Below are positions 1-7,495 of a stretch of 18,371 nucleotides of DNA, one piece after another. The notes under the pieces were generated by a model. The model did no database searches, was not told the DNA's origin, and saw only the letters and a program-made list of their open reading frames with translations. Source of the stretch: JAHDBG01 sp963922685 (GTDB lineage Bacteria > Pseudomonadota > Gammaproteobacteria > Chromatiales > Chromatiaceae); assembly GCA_963922685.1 (NCBI GenBank), contig CAWUJM010000037.1:1-18371 (forward strand), written 5' to 3'. Position numbers and translations under genes: made by a program. Position 1 is the first letter of the stretch, and every line of letters starts with the position of its first letter.

Positions 1-77
1 ACGATGCCACCCGGGCTGGTGGTTTCTTCTGCTTCACGGCGAATCACCACACGATCATGTAATGGACGGATTTTCAT
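1..77 (-). CDS. groES: co-chaperonin GroES, N-terminal fragment (runs off the left edge)
   Basis: The minus strand starts at an ATG at 77 and reads MKIRPLHDRVVIRR, followed by EAEETTSPGGIV, to the window edge. This is the conserved opening of GroES, the 10-kDa heptameric lid of the GroEL folding chamber in the cytoplasm. Only about 25 of the usual 95-97 residues are present, so the mobile loop is cut off. A good ribosome binding site (AGGAG) sits about 8 bases upstream. groEL would be expected to follow off the left edge. There is no frameshift in the visible part. Identification rests on the strongly conserved N-terminus and I am confident of it. Confidence 0.93.
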   Translation of the reverse strand, partial: MKIRPLHDRVVIRREAEETTSPGGI

Positions 78-117
78 TACGTCAAACTCCTGATGGAAAA
101 ATGCAAAAACACTCAGC

Positions 118-146
118 ATCAGTACCTGCCGGATGCAGGCACTGAT
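118..146 (-). promoter_or_regulatory. hairpin in the groES leader
   Basis: Arms 118-129 and 135-146 pair over 12 positions with one mismatch around a 5-base loop (ATCAGTACCTGC against GCAGGCACTGAT). The hairpin would form in the leader RNA of groES, about 40 bases ahead of the start codon. It has no U-tract, so it is not an obvious terminator. A role in mRNA stability or heat-responsive translation is possible but not shown. Confidence 0.5.
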
Positions 147-161
147 ACAGAACTCTCCGGG

Positions 162-189
162 ATAATATTCTGTTGCGCTGACAGGTCAG
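162..189 (-). promoter_or_regulatory. candidate sigma-70 promoter for groES
   Basis: On the minus strand, CTGACC (184-189) and TATTAT (162-167) are separated by 16 bases. The -10 matches 5 of 6 and the -35 matches 4 of 6 of the sigma-70 consensus. A clear sigma-32 heat-shock promoter (CTTGAA with a CCCCAT-type -10) was not found in the leader, nor was a CIRCE-type repeat. This is a sequence match only. Confidence 0.35.
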
Positions 190-330
190 CACTCACGATC
201 GCACACTCCGACACTCACCGGTCGCCGGAAGTCAGTATGCCAGACCCGTTTGAGTGCTGGATATAAGGCCGCTTTCGACAATATCAAGCCACAGAATCAT
301 CTTCTTATCACAAATCTTGTACGCACACGG

Positions 331-879
331 GAAGCTTTTGCACGCCAGTCAGCTCGTACCCAACAAGACCGTGCCGCTGAGGTTGACGAGTTGCATCGCC
401 AGCTGGGCCAGGTGATTGCTGAACGGGACTGGTTGAAAAAAAGTCCGGCAGTCTGGCGTAGCGGATCGCCAGAGGTTACCGGAGCAGGATTCGGCATTCA
501 GCATTCAGTTTGCGTCAGCAGTGCGCTTTGCCGGGTGTTAACCGATCCAGTGTGTACTACCAGTCAGTCGGTGAAAGCGCGGAAAACCTGCACCTGATGC
601 GCTTACTGGACGAACAATACACCCGTGCACCCTTTTACGGCGTCCTCAAAATGACGGCCTGGCTGCGTCAGCAAGGTTATGTGGTGAACCCCAAACGGGT
701 CAGGCGGTTGCTACGGACTATGGGTCTGGAAGTGGTCTACCAGAAGCCGAAAACCAGTGAATCTCATCCGGGGCACGCCATTTTTCCGTACCTGTTACGG
801 CACCAGATCATAGATCATTACGATCAGGTCTGGAGTGCTGACATCACGTACGTCGGTCTGACACGGGGGTTCGTGTACT
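331..879 (+). mobile_element. IS3-family element relic, copy 1 (orfA end plus orfB start, both ends missing)
   Basis: The plus strand carries the C-terminal coiled region of an IS3 OrfA (RAAEVDELHRQLGQVIAERD, followed by WLKK). It then reads into OrfB sequence: VNRSSVYYQ, APFYGVLKMTAWLRQQGY, RRLLRTMGLEVVYQKPKTS, and QVWSADITYVGLTRGFVY, which contains the first DDE aspartate. An A7 run (436-442) sits at the usual orfA/orfB frameshift zone. Against copy 2 (14928-15674, minus) the match starts near 331 and ends near 879. The orfA N-terminus, the rest of the DDE domain and both terminal repeats are therefore missing. A 7-bp tandem duplication (GCATTCA at 494-500 and 501-507) breaks the orfB frame. 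Not functional. Confidence 0.88.
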
Positions 880-946
880 CAGATAGCTGGTCGGATATAA
901 CATTTCCTCTGAACGTATATGGGTGCCTCTGAAAACATCTACCTGA
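880..946. other. junction between IS3 relic and tolB, carrying one copy of a 19-bp repeat
   Basis: After the IS similarity fades near 879, there are 67 bp before the tolB stop codon. They contain ATGGGTGCCTCTGAAAACA at 919-937, which recurs inverted at 7496-7514. No gene or terminator for tolB is visible here. Confidence 0.5.
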
Positions 947-2260
947 TCAGGGTGACCAGGCTGGTTCACGTACCGCTGTGGCTTCCAGACTGATTCGCTG
1001 CTGAAAGTCGCCATCCACTGAGCTTGTTGCTAATACATCGCGTCCATCCTGACGGCTCGCATACAATACCAGATCGCCATTCGGCGCAAAGCCGGGTGAC
1101 TCGTCCAGCTCACCGTTGCTCAGCAGGCGCAGATCGCCGCGCTGTATATCCAGCAATCCGATCCGGTAACGACCCGCAACCCGGGTCACCAGAGCGATAT
1201 GACGTCCTTCCGGCGCATAGGCTGCGCGTGCGTTATAGCTCCCTTCAAAAGTCAGTCGTTGTGCTTTACCGCCTCGTGACGGCACCCGATACAATTGAGG
1301 GGATCCGCCGCGATCTGAGGTAAACACCAGATGTTGTCCGTCCGGCGACCAGGCTGGTTCTGTATCTATGCCGGTATGGCGTGTCAGTGTACGCAGTTCA
1401 CCCGTTGCCAGGGTCAGGATAAAGATATCCGGGTTGCCGTTCTTTGACAGGGTCAGTGCCATTTGTTTTCCATCCGGTGACCAGGCAGGTGCACCATTGA
1501 TGCCGGGATAGGCCGCGATCTGGTGCCGTTCGCCAGTCGCGATGTTCTGTACCCAGATCATGGAACGGCCCCGTGCAAATGCGACGTAAGCCAGTTGCTG
1601 GCCATCCGGCGACCAGGCCGGCGACATCAGTGGTTCGCGTGAGGTCACGATGGTTTGTGGATTATGGCCATCTGCATCCGCTACCTTCAGCTGGTTCTGG
1701 ATCCGACCATCAGTCGTCCGGGTGCTGGTAACATACGCAATCCGGGTGCTGAAGGCGCCCGGTCTGCCGGTCAGTGCCTGATATACCCGGTCTGCAATCT
1801 GGTGCGCAGCAGTACGTAGTTTATCTGTGGCCACTGTGACCCGATAGGCCAGTGTCTGCTGGCCGCGTGTCACATCGAACAGGCGAAAATCCAGTTGATA
1901 TTCAGTTGCGGTGTGCATCTGTATCCGACCTGTCAGCAGGTGTTCAACCTGTGCCGTACGCCACACTGGCCATTGTATCTGTGCGGTGTGATCGGGATGT
2001 GCCGGTAGTCGGGCAAACGGCAGCGGATTAAATAAACCACTGCGCCTGAGATCAGCAGCGATCACCTGCGCCACAGGCAAGGGTAGTTTCTGAGCACCGG
2101 TGGCATTGACAAATGGCACGATGGCAATCGGCAATGCGGTGACGTTGCCCTGAGTGATCGCGATCTGTAATGCCGGTGCAGCCATACTGCAGATTCCCAG
2201 CAGCAGTGCCAGAATGTAACGCTGACCAGCCATGTGCCGGTCGGATTGTCGCTGATTCAT
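947..2260 (-). CDS. tolB: TolB, periplasmic beta-propeller of the Tol-Pal system
   Basis: TolB is the periplasmic protein of the Tol-Pal complex, which links Pal and the inner-membrane TolQRA proteins during outer-membrane constriction at division. The 437-residue product has a signal peptide (hydrophobic YILALLLGICSMAAPA near residues 15-30) and an N-terminal alpha/beta domain. A beta-propeller follows with repeats such as SPAWSPDGQQLAYV, GAPAWSPDGKQMALTL and EPAWSPDGQHLVFTSDRGG. The start at 2260 is supported by an AGGA site; Met10 is an alternative with no visible site. It is the last gene after argS and comF, with only 4 bp between the comF stop and its start. It lacks its usual neighbours tolQRA and pal. 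It ends REPAWSP-stop, about two residues short of the usual AWSPYL-type end, close to the IS scar. Confidence 0.95.
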   Translation of the reverse strand: MNQRQSDRHMAGQRYILALLLGICSMAAPALQIAITQGNVTALPIAIVPFVNATGAQKLPLPVAQVIAADLRRSGLFNPLPFARLPAHPDHTAQIQWPVWRTAQVEHLLTGRIQMHTATEYQLDFRLFDVTRGQQTLAYRVTVATDKLRTAAHQIADRVYQALTGRPGAFSTRIAYVTSTRTTDGRIQNQLKVADADGHNPQTIVTSREPLMSPAWSPDGQQLAYVAFARGRSMIWVQNIATGERHQIAAYPGINGAPAWSPDGKQMALTLSKNGNPDIFILTLATGELRTLTRHTGIDTEPAWSPDGQHLVFTSDRGGSPQLYRVPSRGGKAQRLTFEGSYNARAAYAPEGRHIALVTRVAGRYRIGLLDIQRGDLRLLSNGELDESPGFAPNGDLVLYASRQDGRDVLATSSVDGDFQQRISLEATAVREPAWSP

Positions 2261-2264
2261 ACCA

Positions 2265-2978
2265 TCATTCCTGCGGTTGTATAAAGGCCGTATCCGGTTT
2301 CGGGGTACGCGCCACGGCCCAGACCACTACCTGAGGAACGCCGGCCTGACGCAGGGCATGTGCAGCCGCACGTACAGTCGCGCCGGTTGTCACCACATCA
2401 TCCAGTAAGGCGATGCTCTGCGCTGCGGGTGGTTTCACAACCCGGAACTGGTGTCGCATATTGCGTTGTCGCTCACGGCGCGACAGGCCCTGTTGTTCTA
2501 TACCCTGCTGTATCCGGTACAGTATGTCAGTGCGCCAGGGAATCTGTACCTGCCGACTGATCCAGCGCGCCAGTTCGGCAGTCTGGTTAAAGCCACGCCG
2601 ACGCAGGCGCGCAGCATGCAGCGGCACCGGCAGGATGTATTCCACCGTCGGTTGCTGTGCCTGCAGTGCCTGGCCTGATGTTGTGCCTAACCAGCGCCCC
2701 CAGTGCAGCGCATGCCGATATTTGAAGTCGCTGATCCAGTCACGTACCGGTGCCTGGTAGATGAAGGGAGCAAAGGTGTGACTGAAGGGCGGCGGGTTGC
2801 TCAGACATTCGCCGCATAACACGGCATCAGTGGTCTGCGCCATAGGTACCGCGCATTGCCGACACGCCTGCTGGTTGCGTGGCAGTTGTGCCGCACAGGT
2901 GACGCAGACCATGTCTGGCGAAGCGGCGTCACAGACCTGACAGCATCCGGCACTTAACCAGCCCAATCCGGTTGACAC
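2265..2978 (-). CDS. comF: ComF/GntX-family phosphoribosyltransferase-like protein
   Basis: This 237-residue protein has two Cys pairs typical of the ComF double zinc ribbon (C13/C16 with C25/C28, and C39/C42 with C55/C58). A type I phosphoribosyltransferase fold follows, with the PRPP loop LLDDVVTTGAT at about 191-201. ILPVPLH and RRGFNQ (about 115-132) are also family signatures. ComF proteins act in the cytoplasm in natural transformation (Bacillus, Haemophilus); the E. coli homologue GntX is tied to gluconate and DNA use as a nutrient. The exact reaction is unknown. The start is a GTG at 2978, 3 bp after the argS stop, so it is probably translated from the argS transcript. It also runs to within 4 bp of tolB. 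Family assignment is firm; role is inferred. Confidence 0.9.
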   Translation of the reverse strand: MSTGLGWLSAGCCQVCDAASPDMVCVTCAAQLPRNQQACRQCAVPMAQTTDAVLCGECLSNPPPFSHTFAPFIYQAPVRDWISDFKYRHALHWGRWLGTTSGQALQAQQPTVEYILPVPLHAARLRRRGFNQTAELARWISRQVQIPWRTDILYRIQQGIEQQGLSRRERQRNMRHQFRVVKPPAAQSIALLDDVVTTGATVRAAAHALRQAGVPQVVVWAVARTPKPDTAFIQPQE

Positions 2979-2981
2979 AGA

Positions 2982-4736
2982 TTACATGCGTTCCGGTGCA
3001 CTGATGCCCAGCAGGCCCAGGCCATTACGCAACACCTGACGGGTTGCCAGAATCAGTTGCAGGCGTGCGGTGCGCAAGGTTGCCGCAACTGTCAGAAAGG
3101 GACATGCATTGTAATAGGCATGCAGTTCCCGCGCTAAATCACGCAGGTAATGCGTCACCTGATGTGGTGCTAAGTCCTGTGCGGCCCGGGCGACCACCTC
3201 CGGATAACGTGCCAGACACTTCAGCAGACTGATTTCATGCGGATCGGTCAGTCCTGCCAATGGTGCTGGTGTTGTGGTGACAACGATTCCCTGTTCTGTT
3301 GCCTGTCGCAGGACGGCACAAATCCGCGCATGCGCATATTGCACATAATAGACCGGATTGTCGTTTGACTGAGATCGCGCCAGGGTCAGGTCAAATGCCA
3401 GATGCTGGTCACTGCGGCGCATCAGATAAAAAAACCGTGCGGCATCCACCCCGACATCGTCATACAGGCTGCGCAGGGTGACAAATTCGCCGGATCGGGT
3501 TGACATTGCCTGTTTTTCTCCGTGTTCATGCAGGCTGGCGAACTGCACCAGTAAGACGGTCAGTTCTTCTGCTGTCCGGCCAGCGGCCTGCAGTGCTGCC
3601 TGAACACGTGGCACATAACCATGGTGGTCAGCACCCCAGATATTGATCAGACGCGTGTATCCCTGCGCCAGTCGTGCCAGATGATAGGCCACATCAGAGG
3701 CAAAATAAGTCGGCTGACCATTTTCACGCACCAGTACCCGGTCTTTTTCGTCACCCAGCGTCTGACTGCGGAACCAGCAGACGTCCTCCTGCCAATAGAT
3801 ATAACCGGCCTCTTCCAGTTGTGCCAGTGCCTGCTGTACCTTCCCCTGATCAAACAGGGTCTGTTCCGGATACCACTGATCATAGGTGACACAAAAATCT
3901 GTCAGATCGTTGCGAATATCTTCTAAAATGCGATCCCGGCCGGTCATAAATACGGTGCGGTAGTCTGGTGTGCCCAGCAGACGTTTCGCCTGCGCAATCA
4001 GCGCATCAATATATTTCTCTTTATCGCCGCCATCGGCCTGATCCGGCGGCAGATCGACCAGCACAGCGGCTGCCGGCTGCTGGTACTGTCCGGCATGTGT
4101 CTGGCGTAATGTGGTGGCGATGTCCTGTACATAATCACCCTGATAGCCATTTGCTGGGAAGGGTACGGGTTCTCCCAGCTGTTGCAGATAGCGCAACCAG
4201 ACCGATACGGCCAGGATATCCATCTGCCGTCCGGCGTCATTCACATAATATTCGGTATGTACGTTATAACCGACTGCAGCTAACAGATGTGCGACGGCAG
4301 AGCCGTAGGCTGCCCCTCGGCCATGCCCGATATGCAGCGGCCCGGTCGGGTTCGCGGATACAAATTCAAGATGCACACGTTCACCCTGACCCAGCTGTGA
4401 GCAGCCAAACTGTGTGTCGGCGTCCAGTATCTCGCGGATGATCGCAGTATACTGTTGTGCCGCCAGGCGGAAGTTGATAAAGCCGGGGCCAGCAATTTCG
4501 ATGCTGGCCAGCCAGTCCGGCTGCCGACAGGCAGCGACCAGCCTGTCGGCCAGCTCGCGTGGTGGCAGCCCGGCTGCCCTGGCGTGTACCAGAGCGATAT
4601 TACTGACGAAGTCGCCCTGTTCCGGCTGCCGTGCCGTCGTGACCTGTGGCGATGTGGTGGTTCCGGCTGGCAGCACACCCTGATTGATCAGAATATGCCA
4701 TGCCTGCTGTAATAACTGTGTAATCTCTGCTTTCAC
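2982..4736 (-). CDS. argS: arginyl-tRNA synthetase
   Basis: This class I synthetase charges tRNA-Arg in the cytoplasm. Visible marks are the N-terminal add-on domain and the HIGH motif in TGPLHIGHGRG (residues 135-138). YYVNDAGRQM lies close behind it, and a degenerate KMSKS equivalent, KQAMSTRSGEF, lies near residue 411. The C-terminal anticodon-binding part (NPVYYVQYAHARI) ends in LGISAPERM. I chose the GTG at 4736 (584 residues, VKAEITQLLQQ) because a GGCAGGA site lies just upstream and the length fits the family. An open frame continues to 4802, but that would overlap the divergent TAXI gene. It heads the operon argS-comF-tolB. A tRNA-Arg gene lies about 5 kb away but is not linked to it. 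Confidence 0.95.
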   Translation of the reverse strand: MKAEITQLLQQAWHILINQGVLPAGTTTSPQVTTARQPEQGDFVSNIALVHARAAGLPPRELADRLVAACRQPDWLASIEIAGPGFINFRLAAQQYTAIIREILDADTQFGCSQLGQGERVHLEFVSANPTGPLHIGHGRGAAYGSAVAHLLAAVGYNVHTEYYVNDAGRQMDILAVSVWLRYLQQLGEPVPFPANGYQGDYVQDIATTLRQTHAGQYQQPAAAVLVDLPPDQADGGDKEKYIDALIAQAKRLLGTPDYRTVFMTGRDRILEDIRNDLTDFCVTYDQWYPEQTLFDQGKVQQALAQLEEAGYIYWQEDVCWFRSQTLGDEKDRVLVRENGQPTYFASDVAYHLARLAQGYTRLINIWGADHHGYVPRVQAALQAAGRTAEELTVLLVQFASLHEHGEKQAMSTRSGEFVTLRSLYDDVGVDAARFFYLMRRSDQHLAFDLTLARSQSNDNPVYYVQYAHARICAVLRQATEQGIVVTTTPAPLAGLTDPHEISLLKCLARYPEVVARAAQDLAPHQVTHYLRDLARELHAYYNACPFLTVAATLRTARLQLILATRQVLRNGLGLLGISAPERM

Positions 4737-4777
4737 TATAATCCTGCCATACCCGTTCACCTGCATAAAAACCGACT

Positions 4778-5881
4778 TTGAATACCTTATTCTATCAGAC
4801 ACGGGTTTCTGACAGACAGCTGCGATGCTGGATCCTGTTATGCTTCGTATGGCTCAGTCTGCCACTGCAGGCTGAGCCGGATACAGTCAGTATCGGCACG
4901 GCTGATCTGCGTGACCCCTACCATCCGATTGGTGCGGCTATCTGTCGTATGCTGAATAAGCAACGGTTCCGGCATGGCATCCGTTGTATTGCCAGGAGCA
5001 CCAGCGGTTCTATCTATAACCTGCAGGCTGTCCGTAAAGCTGAACTGAATATGGGCCTGGCCCTGTCTGACTGGCAACATCATGCCCGCTATGGCACCAG
5101 CCAGTTTGCCGGGCAGAGTGAAGATACGCGCCTGCGTGCATTATTCTCTCTGCATACTGAACCCTTCACCATCATTGCCCGGGCTGACAGCGATATCCGG
5201 CAACTGACTGACCTGATACATCACCGGGTGAACCTTGGTGCGATCGGTGGCGGGACACGCGGTACCATGGGGATTCTGATGGATCTGCTGGGCTGGCAGC
5301 GGTCTGATTTTAAGCTTGCTACCGAATTGTTGCCGCCTGAACAGGTCAGTGCTTTATGCGAAAATAAACTGGATGCCATCATCGTGACCACCGGTCATCC
5401 GGGCAGCTTTGTGACACAGGTGGCTGAGACCTGCGCCATCCGGATTATTCCTGCAGAACACCCGGTGGTTGATGAGCTGATAGCAAAATACAGCTATTAC
5501 CGGAAAGCCAGCATACCCGGTGGACTTTATCCGGGAAACCCGGACGATATCCCGACACTGGCTGTTGGTGCCACTCTGGTCAGCTCAACCAACACCTCCC
5601 GTCAGGTGGTATATACGCTGGTGAAGTCTGTGTTTGATAATCTGGATGAATTCAGGTCGCTGCATCCGGTACTGGCTTACCTGCAACCGGCAGAGATGGT
5701 ACAGGATGCACTGTCCGCGCCATTACACGAGGGTGCTGAACAATATTACCGGGAAGCCGGTATTGCCTGTTATGATCCGGTCCCGTCAGAACATAACCGG
5801 TATTGTCAGCCTGGTGCCTTCATACCGGCGAACCGGTCTGATCAGACCATACCGATTGCCGATTCAGCTGCATCTTCCTGA
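4778..5881 (+). CDS. TAXI-family periplasmic solute-binding protein (divergent paralogue)
   Basis: TAXI proteins are periplasmic solute receptors that normally serve TRAP transporters with a fused membrane subunit. A signal peptide is visible (WILLCFVWLSLPLQA, ending near residue 32), followed by the TAXI fold. Shared blocks with the second TAXI protein at 10486-11436 include SIYNLQAVRKAELNMGLALS, SDWQHHA, EPFTIIAR, PGGLYPGNPDD, and the C-terminal DALSAPLHEGAEQYYREAGI. The glycine-rich ligand motif is changed: GTADLRDPYHP (about 40-50) against GTGGVTGVYYP in the other copy. A C-terminal tail of about 38 residues is extra. There is no in-frame ATG before the mature domain; TTG at 4778 is the only early start I see and has no clear ribosome binding site. 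Nine bases separate it from the next gene, so the two likely share a transcript. No TAXI membrane partner is nearby. Confidence 0.85.
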   Translation: MNTLFYQTRVSDRQLRCWILLCFVWLSLPLQAEPDTVSIGTADLRDPYHPIGAAICRMLNKQRFRHGIRCIARSTSGSIYNLQAVRKAELNMGLALSDWQHHARYGTSQFAGQSEDTRLRALFSLHTEPFTIIARADSDIRQLTDLIHHRVNLGAIGGGTRGTMGILMDLLGWQRSDFKLATELLPPEQVSALCENKLDAIIVTTGHPGSFVTQVAETCAIRIIPAEHPVVDELIAKYSYYRKASIPGGLYPGNPDDIPTLAVGATLVSSTNTSRQVVYTLVKSVFDNLDEFRSLHPVLAYLQPAEMVQDALSAPLHEGAEQYYREAGIACYDPVPSEHNRYCQPGAFIPANRSDQTIPIADSAASS

Positions 5882-5890
5882 GGCCATCTT

Positions 5891-6223
5891 ATGAAGCATA
5901 TTCTTTCAGCTATTGCTCTGTGCAGCTGGGTCTGCACTGTATCGGCCAGTGCTTCTGCACCCACTGCTATGACGCCGGAGGCACAATATGCTGCCACCCT
6001 GGCTGAGGCTAAGCAGGCCTGGCAGCAGGCAGCGCAGCGTAAAAACACCTGGCGTGATACGAAAAAACTGATCAGGTCTGCCGAAAAAGCGGCACAGGCC
6101 GGGGACTACGCCACAGCGCAACGACTTGCGGCGAAGGCCAGGCTGCAGGGGCTGAATGCCATCCGGCAGCATGATGCCCAGATCGGTATCGGGAACCCCG
6201 GCTACCTGTATAAAAACGGATGA
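5891..6223 (+). CDS. small exported helical protein resembling SoxXA-binding proteins
   Basis: This 110-residue protein has a signal peptide (MKHILSAIALCSWVCTVSAS, cleavage near residues 20-23). The mature part is short, charged and mainly helical: EAKQAWQQAAQRKNTWRDTK, followed by KLIRSAEKAAQAGDYATAQRLAAKARLQG. The pattern WRDT-(G/K)-K-x-I-xx-A-E-K-A-A-xx-G-D-(F/Y)-xx-A-xx-L-A-xx-A-xxQG is what I recall of SoxXA-binding (SoxK/SAXB-like) proteins, which help the periplasmic c-type cytochrome SoxXA load thiosulfate. No sox gene is in the window, so the likeness may reflect only the helical hairpin fold. A GAGG site lies in the 9-bp gap after the TAXI stop, so the two are probably co-expressed. 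Function unknown here. Confidence 0.7.
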   Translation: MKHILSAIALCSWVCTVSASASAPTAMTPEAQYAATLAEAKQAWQQAAQRKNTWRDTKKLIRSAEKAAQAGDYATAQRLAAKARLQGLNAIRQHDAQIGIGNPGYLYKNG

Positions 6224-6321
6224 GTTTCCCTCCCTTTTCTGACGGCGTTCAGGCGGAAATCTGCCACTGTCGCGGATTATCGCCAGCCCGATATTCAGAT
6301 ATCATGTCATATCACCGTTTC

Positions 6322-6337
6322 TGGCATTTTCCTTGCT
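6322..6337 (+). promoter_or_regulatory. candidate sigma-54 (-24/-12) promoter for dctP
   Basis: TGGCATTTTCCTTGCT matches the RpoN consensus TGGCAC-N5-TTGCW at all fixed positions except one (C to T). It has the exact GG-N10-GC spacing. It lies 67 bp ahead of the dctP start codon, giving a start site near 6348. C4-dicarboxylate TRAP operons in Rhizobium and Pseudomonas are known to be RpoN-driven through DctB/DctD; those regulators are not in this window. Confidence 0.6.
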
Positions 6338-6404
6338 TTATTCTCTGGCAAGTATTATGTTTCATCCTGCCACCAGATGGCTTCAACCTGAAAAGGGATT
6401 TACT

Positions 6405-7424
6405 ATGAAATTATTCACTACTATGGCTGCCGGTCTTTCAATGGCCCTGGCAGGCAGTGCGGCCTGGGCCGCAGATGCCTGCGATCCGGGCGAAACCGTC
6501 ATCAAATTCAGCCATGTGACTGCAGCCAAGGGACACCCGAAAGGTGAAGCTGCTGCACGGCTGGCGGAACGCGTGAATGCTGAAATGAATGGCAAGGTCT
6601 GCATGCAGGTGTTCCCGAATAAGCAGCTGTATAATGATAAGAAAGTGCTTGAAGCGATGTTACTGGGGGATGTGCAGATGGCCGCACCCTCTTTGTCTAA
6701 GTTCGAGAAATATACCAGGCAGTTCCGTATCTTCGATCTGCCGTTCATGTTCACCGACATTGCTGCGGTTGACCACTTCCAGAATTCCGCCGCTGGTGAC
6801 CATCTGAAGAATGCGATGCGTAGCAGGGGCCTGCAGGGACTGGCCTTCTGGCACAACGGGATGAAGCAGATGTCAGCGAATATTCCGCTGATTCTGCCGG
6901 AAGATGCGAAGGGACTGAAATTCCGGATCCAGAGTTCAGACGTGCTGCAGGCACAATTTGAGCAACTGGAAGCCAATCCGCAGAAAATGGCATTTTCTGA
7001 AGTGTACAGCTCATTGCAGACCGGCGTGGTTGACGGACAGGAAAATACCTGGTCTAACATCTACACTAAAAAGTTCTTTGAAGTACAGGATGGTATCACC
7101 GAGACCAACCACGGTGTGCTGGACTATCTGGTCGTGACCTCAACCGAGTTCTGGGATGATCTGCCTGCAGGCGTCCGGACGCAGCTGAAACAGATCGTGG
7201 ATGAGGTCACCGCTGAGCGGAATCAGGTTTCAACCACAATCAATGATGCCAACCGGCAGAAAATTATTGCTGCTGGTAAACCAGTACGTACCCTGAATGC
7301 GGCACAACGTGCTGCCTGGGTGACTGCACTGAAACCGGTCTGGAAGAAATTTGAGAAAAATGTTGGTGCCGCTCTGATTGCTGCTGCACAGGAAGCAAAC
7401 GCTGCTGCACAAAAAGCGAAGTAG
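6405..7424 (+). CDS. dctP: TRAP transporter periplasmic substrate-binding protein, DctP type
   Basis: This is the periplasmic receptor that captures an organic acid, most likely a C4-dicarboxylate, and delivers it to the DctQM membrane pair. The 339-residue product begins at ATG 6405 after an AAGGGA site; an upstream in-frame start at 6333 would spoil the signal peptide. The signal peptide (MKLFTTMAAGLSMALAGSAA, then WA) is cut near residue 22. DctP-family features are IKFSHVTAAKGHPKG, FDLPFMF, and LKFRIQSSDV, in which R174 corresponds to the arginine that binds the substrate carboxylate. FSEVYSSLQTGVVDGQENTW follows. The C-terminus is rich in Ala and Lys. A strong terminator follows, so the receptor probably accumulates above DctQM. 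The exact substrate cannot be read from sequence. Confidence 0.94.
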   Translation: MKLFTTMAAGLSMALAGSAAWAADACDPGETVIKFSHVTAAKGHPKGEAAARLAERVNAEMNGKVCMQVFPNKQLYNDKKVLEAMLLGDVQMAAPSLSKFEKYTRQFRIFDLPFMFTDIAAVDHFQNSAAGDHLKNAMRSRGLQGLAFWHNGMKQMSANIPLILPEDAKGLKFRIQSSDVLQAQFEQLEANPQKMAFSEVYSSLQTGVVDGQENTWSNIYTKKFFEVQDGITETNHGVLDYLVVTSTEFWDDLPAGVRTQLKQIVDEVTAERNQVSTTINDANRQKIIAAGKPVRTLNAAQRAAWVTALKPVWKKFEKNVGAALIAAAQEANAAAQKAK

Positions 7425-7449
7425 CATTCTGCTGAGCAATCACAGGAAG

Positions 7450-7478
7450 CCCGGTGAACTCCGGTTCACCGGGTTTTT
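7450..7478 (+). terminator. intrinsic terminator between dctP and dctQ
   Basis: A perfect 10-bp GC-rich stem (CCCGGTGAAC at 7450-7459, GTTCACCGGG at 7464-7473) with a 4-base loop is followed by five T residues (7474-7478). It lies 26 bp after the dctP stop. Partial readthrough would set dctP above dctQM. Confidence 0.9.
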
Positions 7479-7495
7479 CATGTGTCAGATAAGGG

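Noticed and set aside
919..937. DNA uptake sequence (GCCTCTGAA resembles Neisseria uptake words)
   Set aside because: It does not match any uptake word I know exactly, and I saw only two copies in 18 kb, far below the density expected.
3968..4441. Long plus-strand frame (157 residues) opposite argS
   Set aside because: It is a shadow of the argS codons, with no domain, no ribosome binding site and unlikely composition.
4737..4802. Upstream extension of argS to 4802
   Set aside because: It overlaps the divergent TAXI gene, adds residues unlike ArgS, and the GTG at 4736 has a good ribosome binding site.
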